This document shows positions 1 to 8,371 of a stretch of 64,000 nt of DNA, one piece after another. Source of the DNA: Rhipicephalus microplus. Lineage: Eukaryota > Arthropoda > Arachnida > Ixodida > Ixodidae. The stretch is taken from the NCBI RefSeq assembly GCF_043290135.1, contig NC_134701.1:7780001-7844000 (forward strand), in the 5' to 3' direction. The position numbers and the translations under genes are program-made. The notes beneath the pieces are model-generated. The model saw nothing but the letters and a program-made list of their open reading frames with translations. It was not told the origin of the DNA and made no database searches. How positions within the stretch are numbered: position 1 is the first letter of the stretch; every line of letters starts with the position of its first letter.

Positions 1-752
1 GCGCAAGCATCCAAGACCATAAAGCAAACAAGGGCCAATGGCTGATCACCACGGAGTTTTGAAAGGCCAATCGGGACGAGACAAGTGTGCCCCAGAGGAA
101 GCCAATCCTGAAGGGCAAAAGAGCTAGTAGTTCGAGGTGAACGAGGCAAGAGGAAGGTCACAGCTGGGAGCTGAAGACAGGCAGTCGGGTGGCAGACCTG
201 AGCCTTCTGGACTTCACCCGGTCTGGACCTCCGGACAACGCCTTCCAAGGACGGCGAGCTGCCTCAACGGTCGAGACCAAGGCCTGCAGATTCCGGTGCG
301 GGTGCAGCAACGGCAGTTCGGGTCACGGGCCTGAGCCTTGCAACCAGCCACCTCATCGGGCGAATCTGGGCCGCCACAGGCATCACCGAGCGAGTCCCGT
401 TCCATCGTCGCCGCCAGCGAGCATCGGTACACGCCGTCGCCACCATTACAGCAGCAACGTTTTGGTGAGATCGAACTTGCTCTCTTCCCTGCACCGCCGA
501 ATCACCGCGTCAGAACTGCATCATGTAGCTGTGACTCTCCGTCGGCAGTTTCGGGACTTTAGATGTTTGTTTTCCTTCTAAATCCCGCTTTTAGCCAGCT
601 ACTCATTTCTTGTAGTTTGTGTTTGAGTTTTGCTTCAGTTCTGCAGTAAATGTTTAGGTGTTGTTTGTTAAGCAAACGGCTTCGTCTTTATTAGAAAAAC
701 TCTCCGGGGCTCAACCAGGAGAAACAAATCAGCAACAAGAACCCGCATCACA
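1..752 (+). repeat. 5' LTR (partial; first ~139 bp lie before the window)
   Basis: This stretch matches 5632-6382 base for base except for G at 464 against A at 6095 and one extra C in the C-run near 488. The shared sequence stops at the CA at 751-752, which ends in GCATCACA, the inverted complement of the TGTGATGC that opens the 3' LTR at 5493. The full LTR is therefore about 890 bp. I found no convincing TATA box or AATAAA signal on the plus strand. Short open frames here (for example 137-334 and 189-581) recur in the other LTR and look like chance frames in GC-rich LTR sequence. Confidence 0.95.
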
Positions 753-755
753 AAC

Positions 756-773
756 TGGCGTCCGCAGCGACAG
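756..773 (+). other. Candidate primer binding site (minus-strand primer)
   Basis: TGGCGTCCGCAGCGACAG begins 3 nt after the LTR end. The opening TGG would pair with the 3' CCA of a tRNA, as in most LTR retrotransposons, so this is the expected place for reverse transcription to start. I could not assign the primer tRNA. The first bases resemble sites said to use arthropod tRNA-Ser or tRNA-Arg, but the match is not decisive. It does not match the 3' end expected of tRNA-Asn, so the array outside the element is not an obvious primer source. The leader from here to the Gag start at 822 holds no other visible feature. Confidence 0.6.
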
Positions 774-821
774 GACAAAGCCGTTGGTTTGACACCTTCA
801 TTTATTGACGCGGTTGACATC

Positions 822-3764
822 ATGTCGAATATGCGAGAGCTAATGGCCTTGGCGGATCGCATGGGAATTGATGGGGCGGATTTTAAAGCATGGTACGAGG
901 AGAAGGAGGCACGAGCACGAGAGGAACGGGCTGCGGAACGAGAAGCTCGAAAGGAACAGTTGGAACGGGAGACGCAGGCCAAGAAGGAGCAGCTTGAGCT
1001 CGAGACGCGCGAAAAAGAAAAACAGCTCGAACTGGAGACACGCGCAAAGAAGGAGCAGCTGGAATTAGAGAACCAAAACCTGCAACTGCGTCTTAGACTT
1101 GCCGAAGCTGAGAATAGCCGTGTAGAGACAAGAACTGTTGACTCAGCACCAGGCTCAGCACAAGAAAGGAGTGTTTCATGCAGCGTGAATCCTCATAAGT
1201 TGATACCGGGATTTAATGAAAGCCGGGACGACTTGGACGCCTATTTAAAAAGGTTCGAGAGAGTCGCCATCGGTCAAGAATGGCCTAGGGACAAATGGGC
1301 CACAGCTTTAAGTTTATGTTTGAGCGGAGAAGCCTTAAAGGTGTTTGGAAGACTTTCGCCGGAGGACTCACTCGATTATGATAAAGCCAAGTTGGCGTTG
1401 CTCCAGCGTTTCCGTTTTACGGCCGAAGGGTATCGGGAAAAGTTCCGACAAAGCAAGCCACAGGACGGCGAAACAGGCAAGCAGTACGCAACTAGGCTAC
1501 TGAGTTTTTTCGATCGTTGGGTCGAAATGTCGAGGACCGGAAAAGAATATTCGGCTCTTCGTAACTTGATAGTTACAGAACAGTTCTTAAGAAACTGTCA
1601 TCACCGTTTGGCACTTTTCCTGCGAGAAAAGAACTTCAACAAGCTAGAGGACATGGCCGAGGCCTCAGATAACTTTTTAGAAGCTCAGAGGCAAGTCAAC
1701 CTGTTAGTTTTCCGAGAAAAAGTGGAATCTAAAAGCAATACGGAAAAAAGTGGTAGTTACTCGGAGAGAGGAGCAGTACGTTGTTTTGTATGTGGCAAAA
1801 TGGGTCACAGGGCATCGGAGTGCCGATCAAGGCCAAAACAACCTTTCTGTGGATATTGTCAGAAGGCGGGGCATGATTCCAAAACTTGCTCAAAGAAGAA
1901 CGGTTCAGCCAACAAGACGTCATGTCTTTTGTCGCCAGAGGAGCACTCAACGGAAGTGAAGCTTTCACCGGACAAAGAAGAGGACATGGCGGGCGCCGTG
2001 AATACTCACCCGAAGTTTGCCACACACAAAATGCCCGTGTTACAGGGCCGAATCTTTGGCCGAACCGTCTCAGTGTTGCGGGATACGGGTAGCAATACAC
2101 TGGTGGTGCGTCGTTCTCTGGTACCCGATGAAGCCCTCATAGGTACTACCGCTACGCTATTCTTAGCCGATGGCAGTAGCATCATCGTTCCGGAGGCGGA
2201 GGTGGAAATTCATTCACCTTATTTTTCTGGTACATCTATTGTCAAATGCATGACAAACCCACTCTACGACCTTATCGTCGGAAATGTACCAGGTTCACGT
2301 GAAGTCCATGACCCCGATACCAAGTGGGAGGAAAGGATTCCGGTAAAAACCTACCCCAACTATATAGCGAGTGGAAAAGGAGCAGATAGAGAGGATGGTA
2401 CCCTGAAGTCTTCAGTGGTTGGTATCAAAATCCGAGAGCAACGGTCAATCTCATCTGAAATCGATGTACCCACCTTGAAGACGACCCGAAAGGATCTTAG
2501 TGCCGCTCAAAAACAGGACAAGACCCTAGATTCTTGCAGGAGTAAAGTAGGTCAAGGGCTACAGGGAGGATCAAAGTCCTATTCGTTCGAGATAGAAAAG
2601 GGGCTGCTATACCGCTATTATCACCTACCATCTGGTAAGGTGATTCAACAAGTAGTAGTGCCCCAAAGATTGCGCAGCCAAGTGCTTACTTTGGCGCATG
2701 AAACCCTGATGTCGGGGCATCAAGGAATAAAAAGAACGATTGATCGTGTTCTACAATCATTTTACTGGCCAGGAGTTCAAGAGGCAGTGAGGAGATACGT
2801 GCGCTCTTGTGACGCATGCCAACGAACCTACCCCAAGAGCAGAGTTGGTAAGGCACCACTAGGTCGAATGCCTTTGATAGACACCCCATTCGAAAGAGTG
2901 GCAGTGGACATTATCGGGCCTTTAAAGCCCATATCACACATGGGTAATCGATATATACTAACACTAGTGGACTTCGCTACTAGATACCCAGATGCAATAG
3001 CCCTGCCATCCATCGATTCAGCCACAGTAGCCGAGGCACTGGTAGAGATGTTTTCTCGAATCGGGTTCCCGCGTGAGGTACTTTGTGATCAGGCATCATG
3101 CTTTACATCGGAGCTAATGAGAGAGGTCAATGACTTGTTGGCGATCAAGCATCTCAGCTCCACACCCTATCATCCCATGTGTAATGGCTTAGTGGAGAGA
3201 TTTAATGGCACACTAAAGCAAATGTTGCGTAAATTGTGCCAAGAGGAACCCAAGACATGGGACCGACTATTAGCCCCACTCCTGTTTGCGTACCGGGAAG
3301 TCCCGCAAGCCAGCTTGGGATTTTCGCCTTTTGAGCTGATCTACGGTAGAAATGTTCGAGGACCTCTCAGTCTACTTAAAGAATTATGGACCGGAGACAA
3401 TCAAAGCGAGGAAGTGAAGACAACATATGGGTATGTCCTGGATCTCAGAGATCGCCTAGAAAAAACATTGCAGTTGGCACAAGAAAACCTGTCACGAGCT
3501 AAAACAACGCAGAAGAAATACTATGACCGGGGAAGTCGGATGCGTCGGCTAAAGGTTGGAGACCGCGCCCTCGTACTACTTCCCACGACGGAAAACAAGC
3601 TTATGATGCATTGGAAAGGACCTTTCAGGGTCACAGGAAAGAAGGGTGACTCTGACTACTGGCTGGATATGGGACATACTACCAAACTGTTCCATATAAA
3701 CATGTTAAAACGCTACAAGAGCGTCCTCCAGAAATATCACCCCAGTCCGCATCTTTCATTGTAG
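822..3764 (+). CDS. Gag-protease-integrase polyprotein of the LTR element
   Basis: The frame is open from 789 but opens there with TTG. The first ATG is at 822 with A at -3, giving 980 residues, and I choose it. Domains in order: a highly charged heptad-like coiled coil (about nt 897-1125); a capsid-like Gag domain (about 1199-1690) whose last third looks like a SCAN domain; two CX2CX4HX4C zinc knuckles (1782-1823 and 1848-1889); an aspartic protease with DTG at 2082-2090 and an LIVG segment near 2270; the integrase HHCC zinc domain (2697-2819); the integrase core with D at 2907, D at 3087 and E at 3195, exactly 35 residues between the last two; and a C-terminal module with a WKGPF motif (GPY/F, about 3610-3640). 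Gag would assemble the particle, the protease would cut the polyprotein and the integrase would insert the cDNA. Integrase ahead of RT is the odd feature. The stop is TAG at 3762. Confidence 0.93.
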   Translation: MSNMRELMALADRMGIDGADFKAWYEEKEARAREERAAEREARKEQLERETQAKKEQLELETREKEKQLELETRAKKEQLELENQNLQLRLRLAEAENSRVETRTVDSAPGSAQERSVSCSVNPHKLIPGFNESRDDLDAYLKRFERVAIGQEWPRDKWATALSLCLSGEALKVFGRLSPEDSLDYDKAKLALLQRFRFTAEGYREKFRQSKPQDGETGKQYATRLLSFFDRWVEMSRTGKEYSALRNLIVTEQFLRNCHHRLALFLREKNFNKLEDMAEASDNFLEAQRQVNLLVFREKVESKSNTEKSGSYSERGAVRCFVCGKMGHRASECRSRPKQPFCGYCQKAGHDSKTCSKKNGSANKTSCLLSPEEHSTEVKLSPDKEEDMAGAVNTHPKFATHKMPVLQGRIFGRTVSVLRDTGSNTLVVRRSLVPDEALIGTTATLFLADGSSIIVPEAEVEIHSPYFSGTSIVKCMTNPLYDLIVGNVPGSREVHDPDTKWEERIPVKTYPNYIASGKGADREDGTLKSSVVGIKIREQRSISSEIDVPTLKTTRKDLSAAQKQDKTLDSCRSKVGQGLQGGSKSYSFEIEKGLLYRYYHLPSGKVIQQVVVPQRLRSQVLTLAHETLMSGHQGIKRTIDRVLQSFYWPGVQEAVRRYVRSCDACQRTYPKSRVGKAPLGRMPLIDTPFERVAVDIIGPLKPISHMGNRYILTLVDFATRYPDAIALPSIDSATVAEALVEMFSRIGFPREVLCDQASCFTSELMREVNDLLAIKHLSSTPYHPMCNGLVERFNGTLKQMLRKLCQEEPKTWDRLLAPLLFAYREVPQASLGFSPFELIYGRNVRGPLSLLKELWTGDNQSEEVKTTYGYVLDLRDRLEKTLQLAQENLSRAKTTQKKYYDRGSRMRRLKVGDRALVLLPTTENKLMMHWKGPFRVTGKKGDSDYWLDMGHTTKLFHINMLKRYKSVLQKYHPSPHLSL
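3704..3710 (+). promoter_or_regulatory. Candidate -1 ribosomal frameshift heptamer G-TTA-AAA
   Basis: The RT frame is -1 relative to the Gag-PR-INT frame. It is open from 3656 (after a TGA at 3653-3655), so the two frames overlap through 3764. Within that overlap, G TTA AAA sits in the zero-frame phasing needed for slippage (codons TTA at 3705 and AAA at 3708). It resembles the GUUAAAC heptamer known from an arterivirus. The RT frame has no ATG before 4007, which already lies inside the RT domain, so it cannot easily be translated by separate initiation. No other heptamer in the overlap fits as well. I did not establish a downstream pseudoknot. This is inference from phasing and overlap. Confidence 0.5.
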
Positions 3765-5224
3765 TGGAAGAGGAAGAGACAGACACGCCAGTGCCTACCT
3801 TTAAAGCTACTGAGGGCTTTGGTACTGAAGCTATCAAGCTTGGTCCTAACCTCAGGAATAGACAAAGGGAAGAAATTGACGAGCTCCTAGCCACCCATAA
3901 AGACGTCTTTTCCGAAGTCCCCGGCAAGACAAACTTGTTAGAGTGTCGTCTTAAACTGACAACGTCCGAGCCTATCAACACTCCACAATATCCGTTACCA
4001 TTCGCAATGAAAGAGGTAGTTGAGAAAGAAGTCGGAGAAATGCTGCGACTCGGAGTGATTGAAAGGTCCGACTCACCTTACAACTCACCATTGGTGCTGG
4101 TGAAGAAGCCCGATAAGAGTTACCGTACTTGCATCGACTTCCGTCGCATCAATGATGTGTTGGTCTCGGACGCAGAACCAATTCCGAGAACGGATGTATT
4201 GTTTACAGAGATCGGCACTAGAAAATTCTTTTCCAAGTTTGACCTTACGAAAGGATACTGGCAGGTGCCCTTGGACAAAGAATCCCGGCTAAAAACGGCA
4301 TTCTCCACCCAATCGGGACACTACCATTTCCTCTATATGCCATTCGGTATCAAAACAGCGTCCGCAGTGTTTACCCGGCTAATGAGACGTCTCCTTCAGG
4401 GCATCCCGAACGTCGTTCATTATATCGATGATGTTCTCGTCGCTACGACAACCTGGGAGGAACACATGCAGACTCTGAGTGAACTGATGAATAGGATTCG
4501 AGAAGCAGGACTCAAAATTAAGCCCCAGAAATCGGAGATTGGAATGACGTCGATTGTGTTCCTGGGTCATCGACTGGGAGATGGAACAATTCAGCCGGTA
4601 GAGGACACGATCATAAAAATCGCCAAAGCCCCATTACCCACTACGAAGAAACAACTACGTTCGTTTCTTGGCTTGGCAGGATATTATCGTGATCTAATCC
4701 CTCACTACGCTGAGAAGGCACTGCCTCTGACAGAGATGACAAAGAAAAGGGAGAGTAACAAGATCAATTGGAATATTGAAGGGCAGACAGCTTTCGAAAC
4801 ACTAAAGCAAGCTCTGGCGTCTGGACCTATTTTAAAGGCTCCGGATCTCAAACGTGGATTTGTACTCCGCAGTGACGCCTCCGATTCTTGCATCGGTGCA
4901 GTCCTTATGCAAGAGCACGACGGTGTTTTATACCCGGTAAAATACGCCAGTCGTCAGCTACTGCCTCGAGAACAGAACTACTCAACAATCGAGCGGGAGT
5001 GTCTCGCGTTGGTGTGGGCAGTGGAAAAGTTCCACATATTTTTATATGGGACATATTTCACGGTTCAAACAGATCACCAACCGTTGCAGTACTTATCTCG
5101 AGCAAAACACCTCAACAGCAGAGTTCTGCGGTGGAGTTTAGTACTGCAAGAGTACAACTTTCACGTAGAACATATAAAGGGATCCGAGAATGTTGGAGCC
5201 GACTACATGAGTAGGTTGCAGTGA
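3710..5224 (+). CDS. Reverse transcriptase-RNase H (expressed as a -1 frame extension)
   Basis: Starting at the codon after the proposed slip, this frame gives about 504 residues and ends at TGA 5222-5224. It opens with an acidic linker (from about 3764). The RT follows, with fingers and palm features typical of Ty3/gypsy: an LGVIERSDSPYNSPLV segment near 4050, the CIDFRRIN segment near 4130, a LYMPFGI segment near 4335 and the catalytic YIDD box at 4421-4432. A connection and RNase H domain follow, with acidic residues at 4874 (SDAS), 4991 (IERE), 5072 (TDHQPL) and 5201 (ADYMSR). This copies the genomic RNA to DNA and removes the RNA template. No integrase follows, which confirms the INT-RT order. 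A non-ATG start at GTG 3764 is less likely than frameshifting. I see no internal stop or missing catalytic residue. Confidence 0.93.
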   Translation, partial: TLQERPPEISPQSASFIVVEEEETDTPVPTFKATEGFGTEAIKLGPNLRNRQREEIDELLATHKDVFSEVPGKTNLLECRLKLTTSEPINTPQYPLPFAMKEVVEKEVGEMLRLGVIERSDSPYNSPLVLVKKPDKSYRTCIDFRRINDVLVSDAEPIPRTDVLFTEIGTRKFFSKFDLTKGYWQVPLDKESRLKTAFSTQSGHYHFLYMPFGIKTASAVFTRLMRRLLQGIPNVVHYIDDVLVATTTWEEHMQTLSELMNRIREAGLKIKPQKSEIGMTSIVFLGHRLGDGTIQPVEDTIIKIAKAPLPTTKKQLRSFLGLAGYYRDLIPHYAEKALPLTEMTKKRESNKINWNIEGQTAFETLKQALASGPILKAPDLKRGFVLRSDASDSCIGAVLMQEHDGVLYPVKYASRQLLPREQNYSTIERECLALVWAVEKFHIFLYGTYFTVQTDHQPLQYLSRAKHLNSRVLRWSLVLQEYNFHVEHIKGSENVGADYMSRLQ

Positions 5225-5480
5225 ATATGTTCTGTGTGTTATTATTACAAGGTTATGCTTGTGTGGTGGACTGTTACTGGAGTTAATGACTGTATTTGTA
5301 CTGTTCTTAGTTGCTGCCAAAAACTTTTCTTATTGTTGTTGGTTGAATGTTACGTTCTGTGGACTCGGTGTTTCGACGTGAGACATGTCAACGAAGAAGC
5401 AGTGTGGTGCCATCGGTGTGTTGTGATAGCTTGTGTGGTGCGCATCGAACGACAGTTTTTCAACGGGAAAAACTTCTTCG
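5225..5480 (+). other. 3' non-coding region of the LTR element
   Basis: This T- and GT-rich stretch between the RNase H stop and the polypurine tract holds no domain that I recognise. An 87-codon frame from 5234 to 5497 runs through it and into the LTR. Its translation is Cys/Val-rich without a recognisable motif, and I do not treat it as a gene. No env-like membrane protein is encoded here. Confidence 0.6.
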
Positions 5481-5492
5481 AAAGGGGGCCAT
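5481..5492 (+). other. Polypurine tract (plus-strand primer)
   Basis: AAAGGGGGCCAT lies immediately before the TG that opens the 3' LTR at 5493. A purine run at this position is the standard plus-strand primer of LTR retrotransposons. The purine core is 5480-5488. Confidence 0.8.
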
Positions 5493-6382
5493 TGTGATGC
5501 GATGGTGATGCGACTGGTGCGCGTAATTGTGAATGATTGAAAAGTGCGCGAAATTAAAGGATGACCGAGTGCACGTGCTGGGTCGCCTGAACAACGACGA
5601 CGCCGAGGACCGGTACACGTGAGAGCGTGGAGCGCAAGCATCCAAGACCATAAAGCAAACAAGGGCCAATGGCTGATCACCACGGAGTTTTGAAAGGCCA
5701 ATCGGGACGAGACAAGTGTGCCCCAGAGGAAGCCAATCCTGAAGGGCAAAAGAGCTAGTAGTTCGAGGTGAACGAGGCAAGAGGAAGGTCACAGCTGGGA
5801 GCTGAAGACAGGCAGTCGGGTGGCAGACCTGAGCCTTCTGGACTTCACCCGGTCTGGACCTCCGGACAACGCCTTCCAAGGACGGCGAGCTGCCTCAACG
5901 GTCGAGACCAAGGCCTGCAGATTCCGGTGCGGGTGCAGCAACGGCAGTTCGGGTCACGGGCCTGAGCCTTGCAACCAGCCACCTCATCGGGCGAATCTGG
6001 GCCGCCACAGGCATCACCGAGCGAGTCCCGTTCCATCGTCGCCGCCAGCGAGCATCGGTACACGCCGTCGCCACCATTACAGCAGCAACGTTTTAGTGAG
6101 ATCGAACTTGCTCTCTTCCTGCACCGCCGAATCACCGCGTCAGAACTGCATCATGTAGCTGTGACTCTCCGTCGGCAGTTTCGGGACTTTAGATGTTTGT
6201 TTTCCTTCTAAATCCCGCTTTTAGCCAGCTACTCATTTCTTGTAGTTTGTGTTTGAGTTTTGCTTCAGTTCTGCAGTAAATGTTTAGGTGTTGTTTGTTA
6301 AGCAAACGGCTTCGTCTTTATTAGAAAAACTCTCCGGGGCTCAACCAGGAGAAACAAATCAGCAACAAGAACCCGCATCACA
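5493..6382 (+). repeat. 3' LTR, complete (890 bp)
   Basis: It opens with TGTGATGCG directly after the polypurine tract and ends with CGCATCACA at 6374-6382, a perfect 9-bp terminal inverted repeat, which fixes both ends. From 5632 on it matches the 5' LTR with one substitution (6095) and a 1-bp deletion near 6119. The next base after it, C at 6383, corresponds to position 5 of a tRNA-Asn-like unit. Near identity of the two LTRs points to a recent insertion. It should contain the Pol II promoter and the poly(A) signal, but I could not place either with confidence. Confidence 0.95.
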
Positions 6383-6452
6383 CCGTGGCGCAATTGGCTT
6401 GCGCGATCAGCTGTTAACCGAAAGGTTGGAGGTTCGAGCCCTCCCGGGAGTG
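6383..6452 (+). pseudogene. First tRNA-Asn-like unit, 5' end removed by the LTR element
   Basis: The LTR ends at 6382 and the unit resumes at what would be tRNA nucleotide 5 (CCGTGGCGC), so nucleotides 1-4 are gone or lie on the far side of the element. Box A, the GTT anticodon, box B and a T6 run after it are all retained. The T-stem is a perfect GGAGG/CCTCC here, while the anticodon stem has an A-C mismatch (ATCAG/CCGAA). If Pol III still used it, its transcript would start inside the LTR. Confidence 0.85.
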
Positions 6453-6524
6453 GTAAGTTGCTTTTTTCTTTGCGGTAATAGCTTTGAAGTTATGTTCTGA
6501 TGGTGGTGAAAGTGCAGCAGGACT

Positions 6525-6598
6525 GTCTTCGTGGCGCAATTGGCTAGCGCGATCGGCTGTTAACCGAAAGGTTGGAAGTTCGAGCCCACCCGGTGGTG
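6525..6598 (+). tRNA. tRNA-Asn(GUU)-like unit, second in the array
   Basis: This is the first complete unit after the LTR element. It has acceptor 5' strand GTCTTCG, D-stem GCGC/GCGC, anticodon GTT, T-loop TTCGAGC and a T9 run at 6608-6616. The T-stem is GGAAG/CCACC and so has mismatches, and the acceptor 3' strand CGGTGGT pairs only partly. The fold is recognisable, but it is probably not a normal working Asn tRNA. Confidence 0.6.
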
Positions 6599-8297
6599 GT
6601 GCTGTGCTTTTTTTTTCTTTGGGGTGATAGCTCTGAAGAAATGTTCTGATGGTGGTGAGAGTGGAGCACGACTGTCTCCGTGGGGAATAGGCTAGCGCGA
6701 TCGGCTGTTAACCAAAAGGTTGGAGGTTCGTGCCAACCTGGTGGTGGTGCGGCGCTTTTTTTTTCTTTGCGCTGATAGCTTTGAAGATATGTTCTGATGG
6801 TGGTGAGAGTAGACCAGGACTGTCTCCGTGGCGCAATTGGCTAGCGCGATCGGCTGTTAAACCGAAAGGTTGGAGTTTCGAGCCCTCCCGGGAGTGGTGT
6901 GTTGCTTTTTTTCTTTGCGCTGATAGCTTTGAAGATATGTTCTTATGGTTGTGAGAGTGGAGCACGACTGTCTCCGTGGCACAGTTGGCTAGCGCGATCG
7001 GCTGTTGACCGAAAGGTTGGAGTTTCGAGCCCTCCCGGGAGTGGTGTGTTGCTTTTTTCTTTGCACTGATAGCTTTGAAGATATGTTCTGATGGTGGTGA
7101 GAGTGGAACAGAACTGTCTCCGTGGCGCAATTGGCTAGCGCGATCGGCTGTTAACCGAAAGATCGGAGGTTCGAGCCCACCTGGTGGTGGTGCGGCGCTT
7201 TTTTTTTCTTTGTGCTAATAGCTTTGAAGATATGTCCTGATGGTGGTGAGAGTGGAGCAAGACTGTCCCCGAGGCGCATTGGGCTAGCGCGATCGGCTGT
7301 TGACCGAAAGGTTGGAATTTCGAGCCCTCCCGGGAGTGGTGCGGCGCTTCTTTTTTCTTTGCGCTGATAGCTTTGAAGATATGTCCTGATGGTGGTGAGA
7401 GTGGAGCAAGACTGTCCCCGTGGCGCATTGGGCTAGCGCGATCGGCTGTTGACCGAAAGGTTGGAGTTTCGAGCCCTCCCGGGAGTGGTGTGTTGCTTTT
7501 TTCTTTGCACTGATAGCTTTGAAGATATGTTCTGATGGTGGTGAGAGTGGAACAGAACTGTCTCCGTGGCGCAATTGGCTAGCGCGATCGGCTGTTAACC
7601 GAAAGATCGGAGGTTCGAGCCCACCTGGTGGTGGTGCGCCGCTTTTTTTTCTTTGTGCTAATAGCTTTGAAGATATGTCCTGATGGTGGTGAGAGTGGAG
7701 CAAGACTGTCCCCGTGGCGCAATGGGCTAGCGCGATCAGCTGTTAACCGAAAGGTTGGAGGTTCGAGCCCACCCGGTGGTGGTGCGGCGCTTCTTTTTTC
7801 TTTGCGCTGATAGCTTTGAAGATATGTCCTGATGGTGGTGAGAGTAGAGCAAGACTGTCCCCGTGGCGCATTGGGCTAGCGCGATCGGCTGTTGACCGAA
7901 AGGTTGGAGTTTCGAGCCCTCCCGGGAGTGGTGTGTTGCTTTTTTCTTTGCACTGATAGCTTTGAAGATATGTTCTGATGGTGGTGAGAGTGGAACAGAA
8001 CTGTCTCCGTGGCGCAATTGGCTAGCGCGATCGGCTGTTAACCGAAAGATCGGAGGTTCGAGCTCACCCGGTGGTGGTGCGGTGCTTTTTTTTTCTTTGG
8101 GCTGATAGCTTTGAAGATATGTTCTGATGGTGGTGAGAGTGGAGCAGGACTGTCTCCGTGGCGCAATTGGCTTGCGCGATCAGCTGTTAACCGAAAGGTT
8201 GGAGTTTCGAGCCCTCCCGGGAGTGGTGTGTTGCTTTTTTCTTTGCGCTGATAGCTTTGAAGATATGTTCTGATGGTGGTGAGAGTGGAGCACGACT

Positions 8298-8371
8298 GTC
8301 TCAGTGGCGCAGTTGGCTAGCGCGATCGGCTGTTAACCGAAAGGTTGGAGGTTCGAGCCCTCCCGGGAGTG
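8298..8371 (+). tRNA. tRNA-Asn(GUU)-like unit with perfect T-stem
   Basis: The T-arm GGAGG-TTCGAGC-CCTCC pairs perfectly, the D-stem GCGC/GCGC is intact, and the anticodon arm ATCGG-CTGTTAA-CCGAA has only the A27-A43 mismatch common to the family. The acceptor is poor: GTCTCAG against CGGGAGT leaves two mismatches and several wobble pairs. A T6 run follows at 8381-8386. A palindromic CTCCCGGGAG spans the T-stem and acceptor, so an alternative local hairpin is possible. Confidence 0.6.

Larger units (their letters stand above)
1..6382 (+). mobile_element. Ty3/gypsy-class LTR retrotransposon, integrase upstream of RT (Gmr1-like order), 5' end outside window
   Basis: Near-identical direct repeats at 1-752 and 5632-6382 flank an internal region with gag, protease, integrase, reverse transcriptase and RNase H domains, so this is an LTR retrotransposon. 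Order along the element is LTR, primer site, Gag-PR-INT frame, RT-RNase H frame in the -1 frame, polypurine tract, LTR. Ty3/gypsy elements normally carry RT-RNase H before integrase; here integrase is first, which is known from the Gmr1-like group. Both long frames are open and catalytic residues are present, so the element may be active. I see no env gene and no chromodomain. Its right LTR ends directly against a tRNA-like unit of the array, at tRNA position 5, so it inserted into the array in the sense orientation. The left junction and the target-site duplication cannot be seen. The whole element would be about 6.5 kb. Confidence 0.95.

Noticed and set aside
137..581. Short open frames inside both LTRs (137-334, 189-581, 5768-5965, 5820-6158)
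   Set aside because: They are identical in both LTRs because the LTRs are identical; they have no domain and are altered by a 1-bp indel between the LTRs. They are probably chance frames.
789..821. Gag start at TTG 789
   Set aside because: A eukaryotic element should use ATG; the first in-frame ATG at 822 has a good -3 base.
3764..3766. Independent start of the RT frame at GTG 3764
   Set aside because: The frame is open further upstream to 3656 and has no ATG before the RT domain, which fits a -1 frameshift better than GTG initiation.
5234..5497. 87-codon frame as an env-like gene
   Set aside because: It is short, runs through the polypurine tract into the LTR, and has no signal peptide or fusion or membrane pattern that I can defend.
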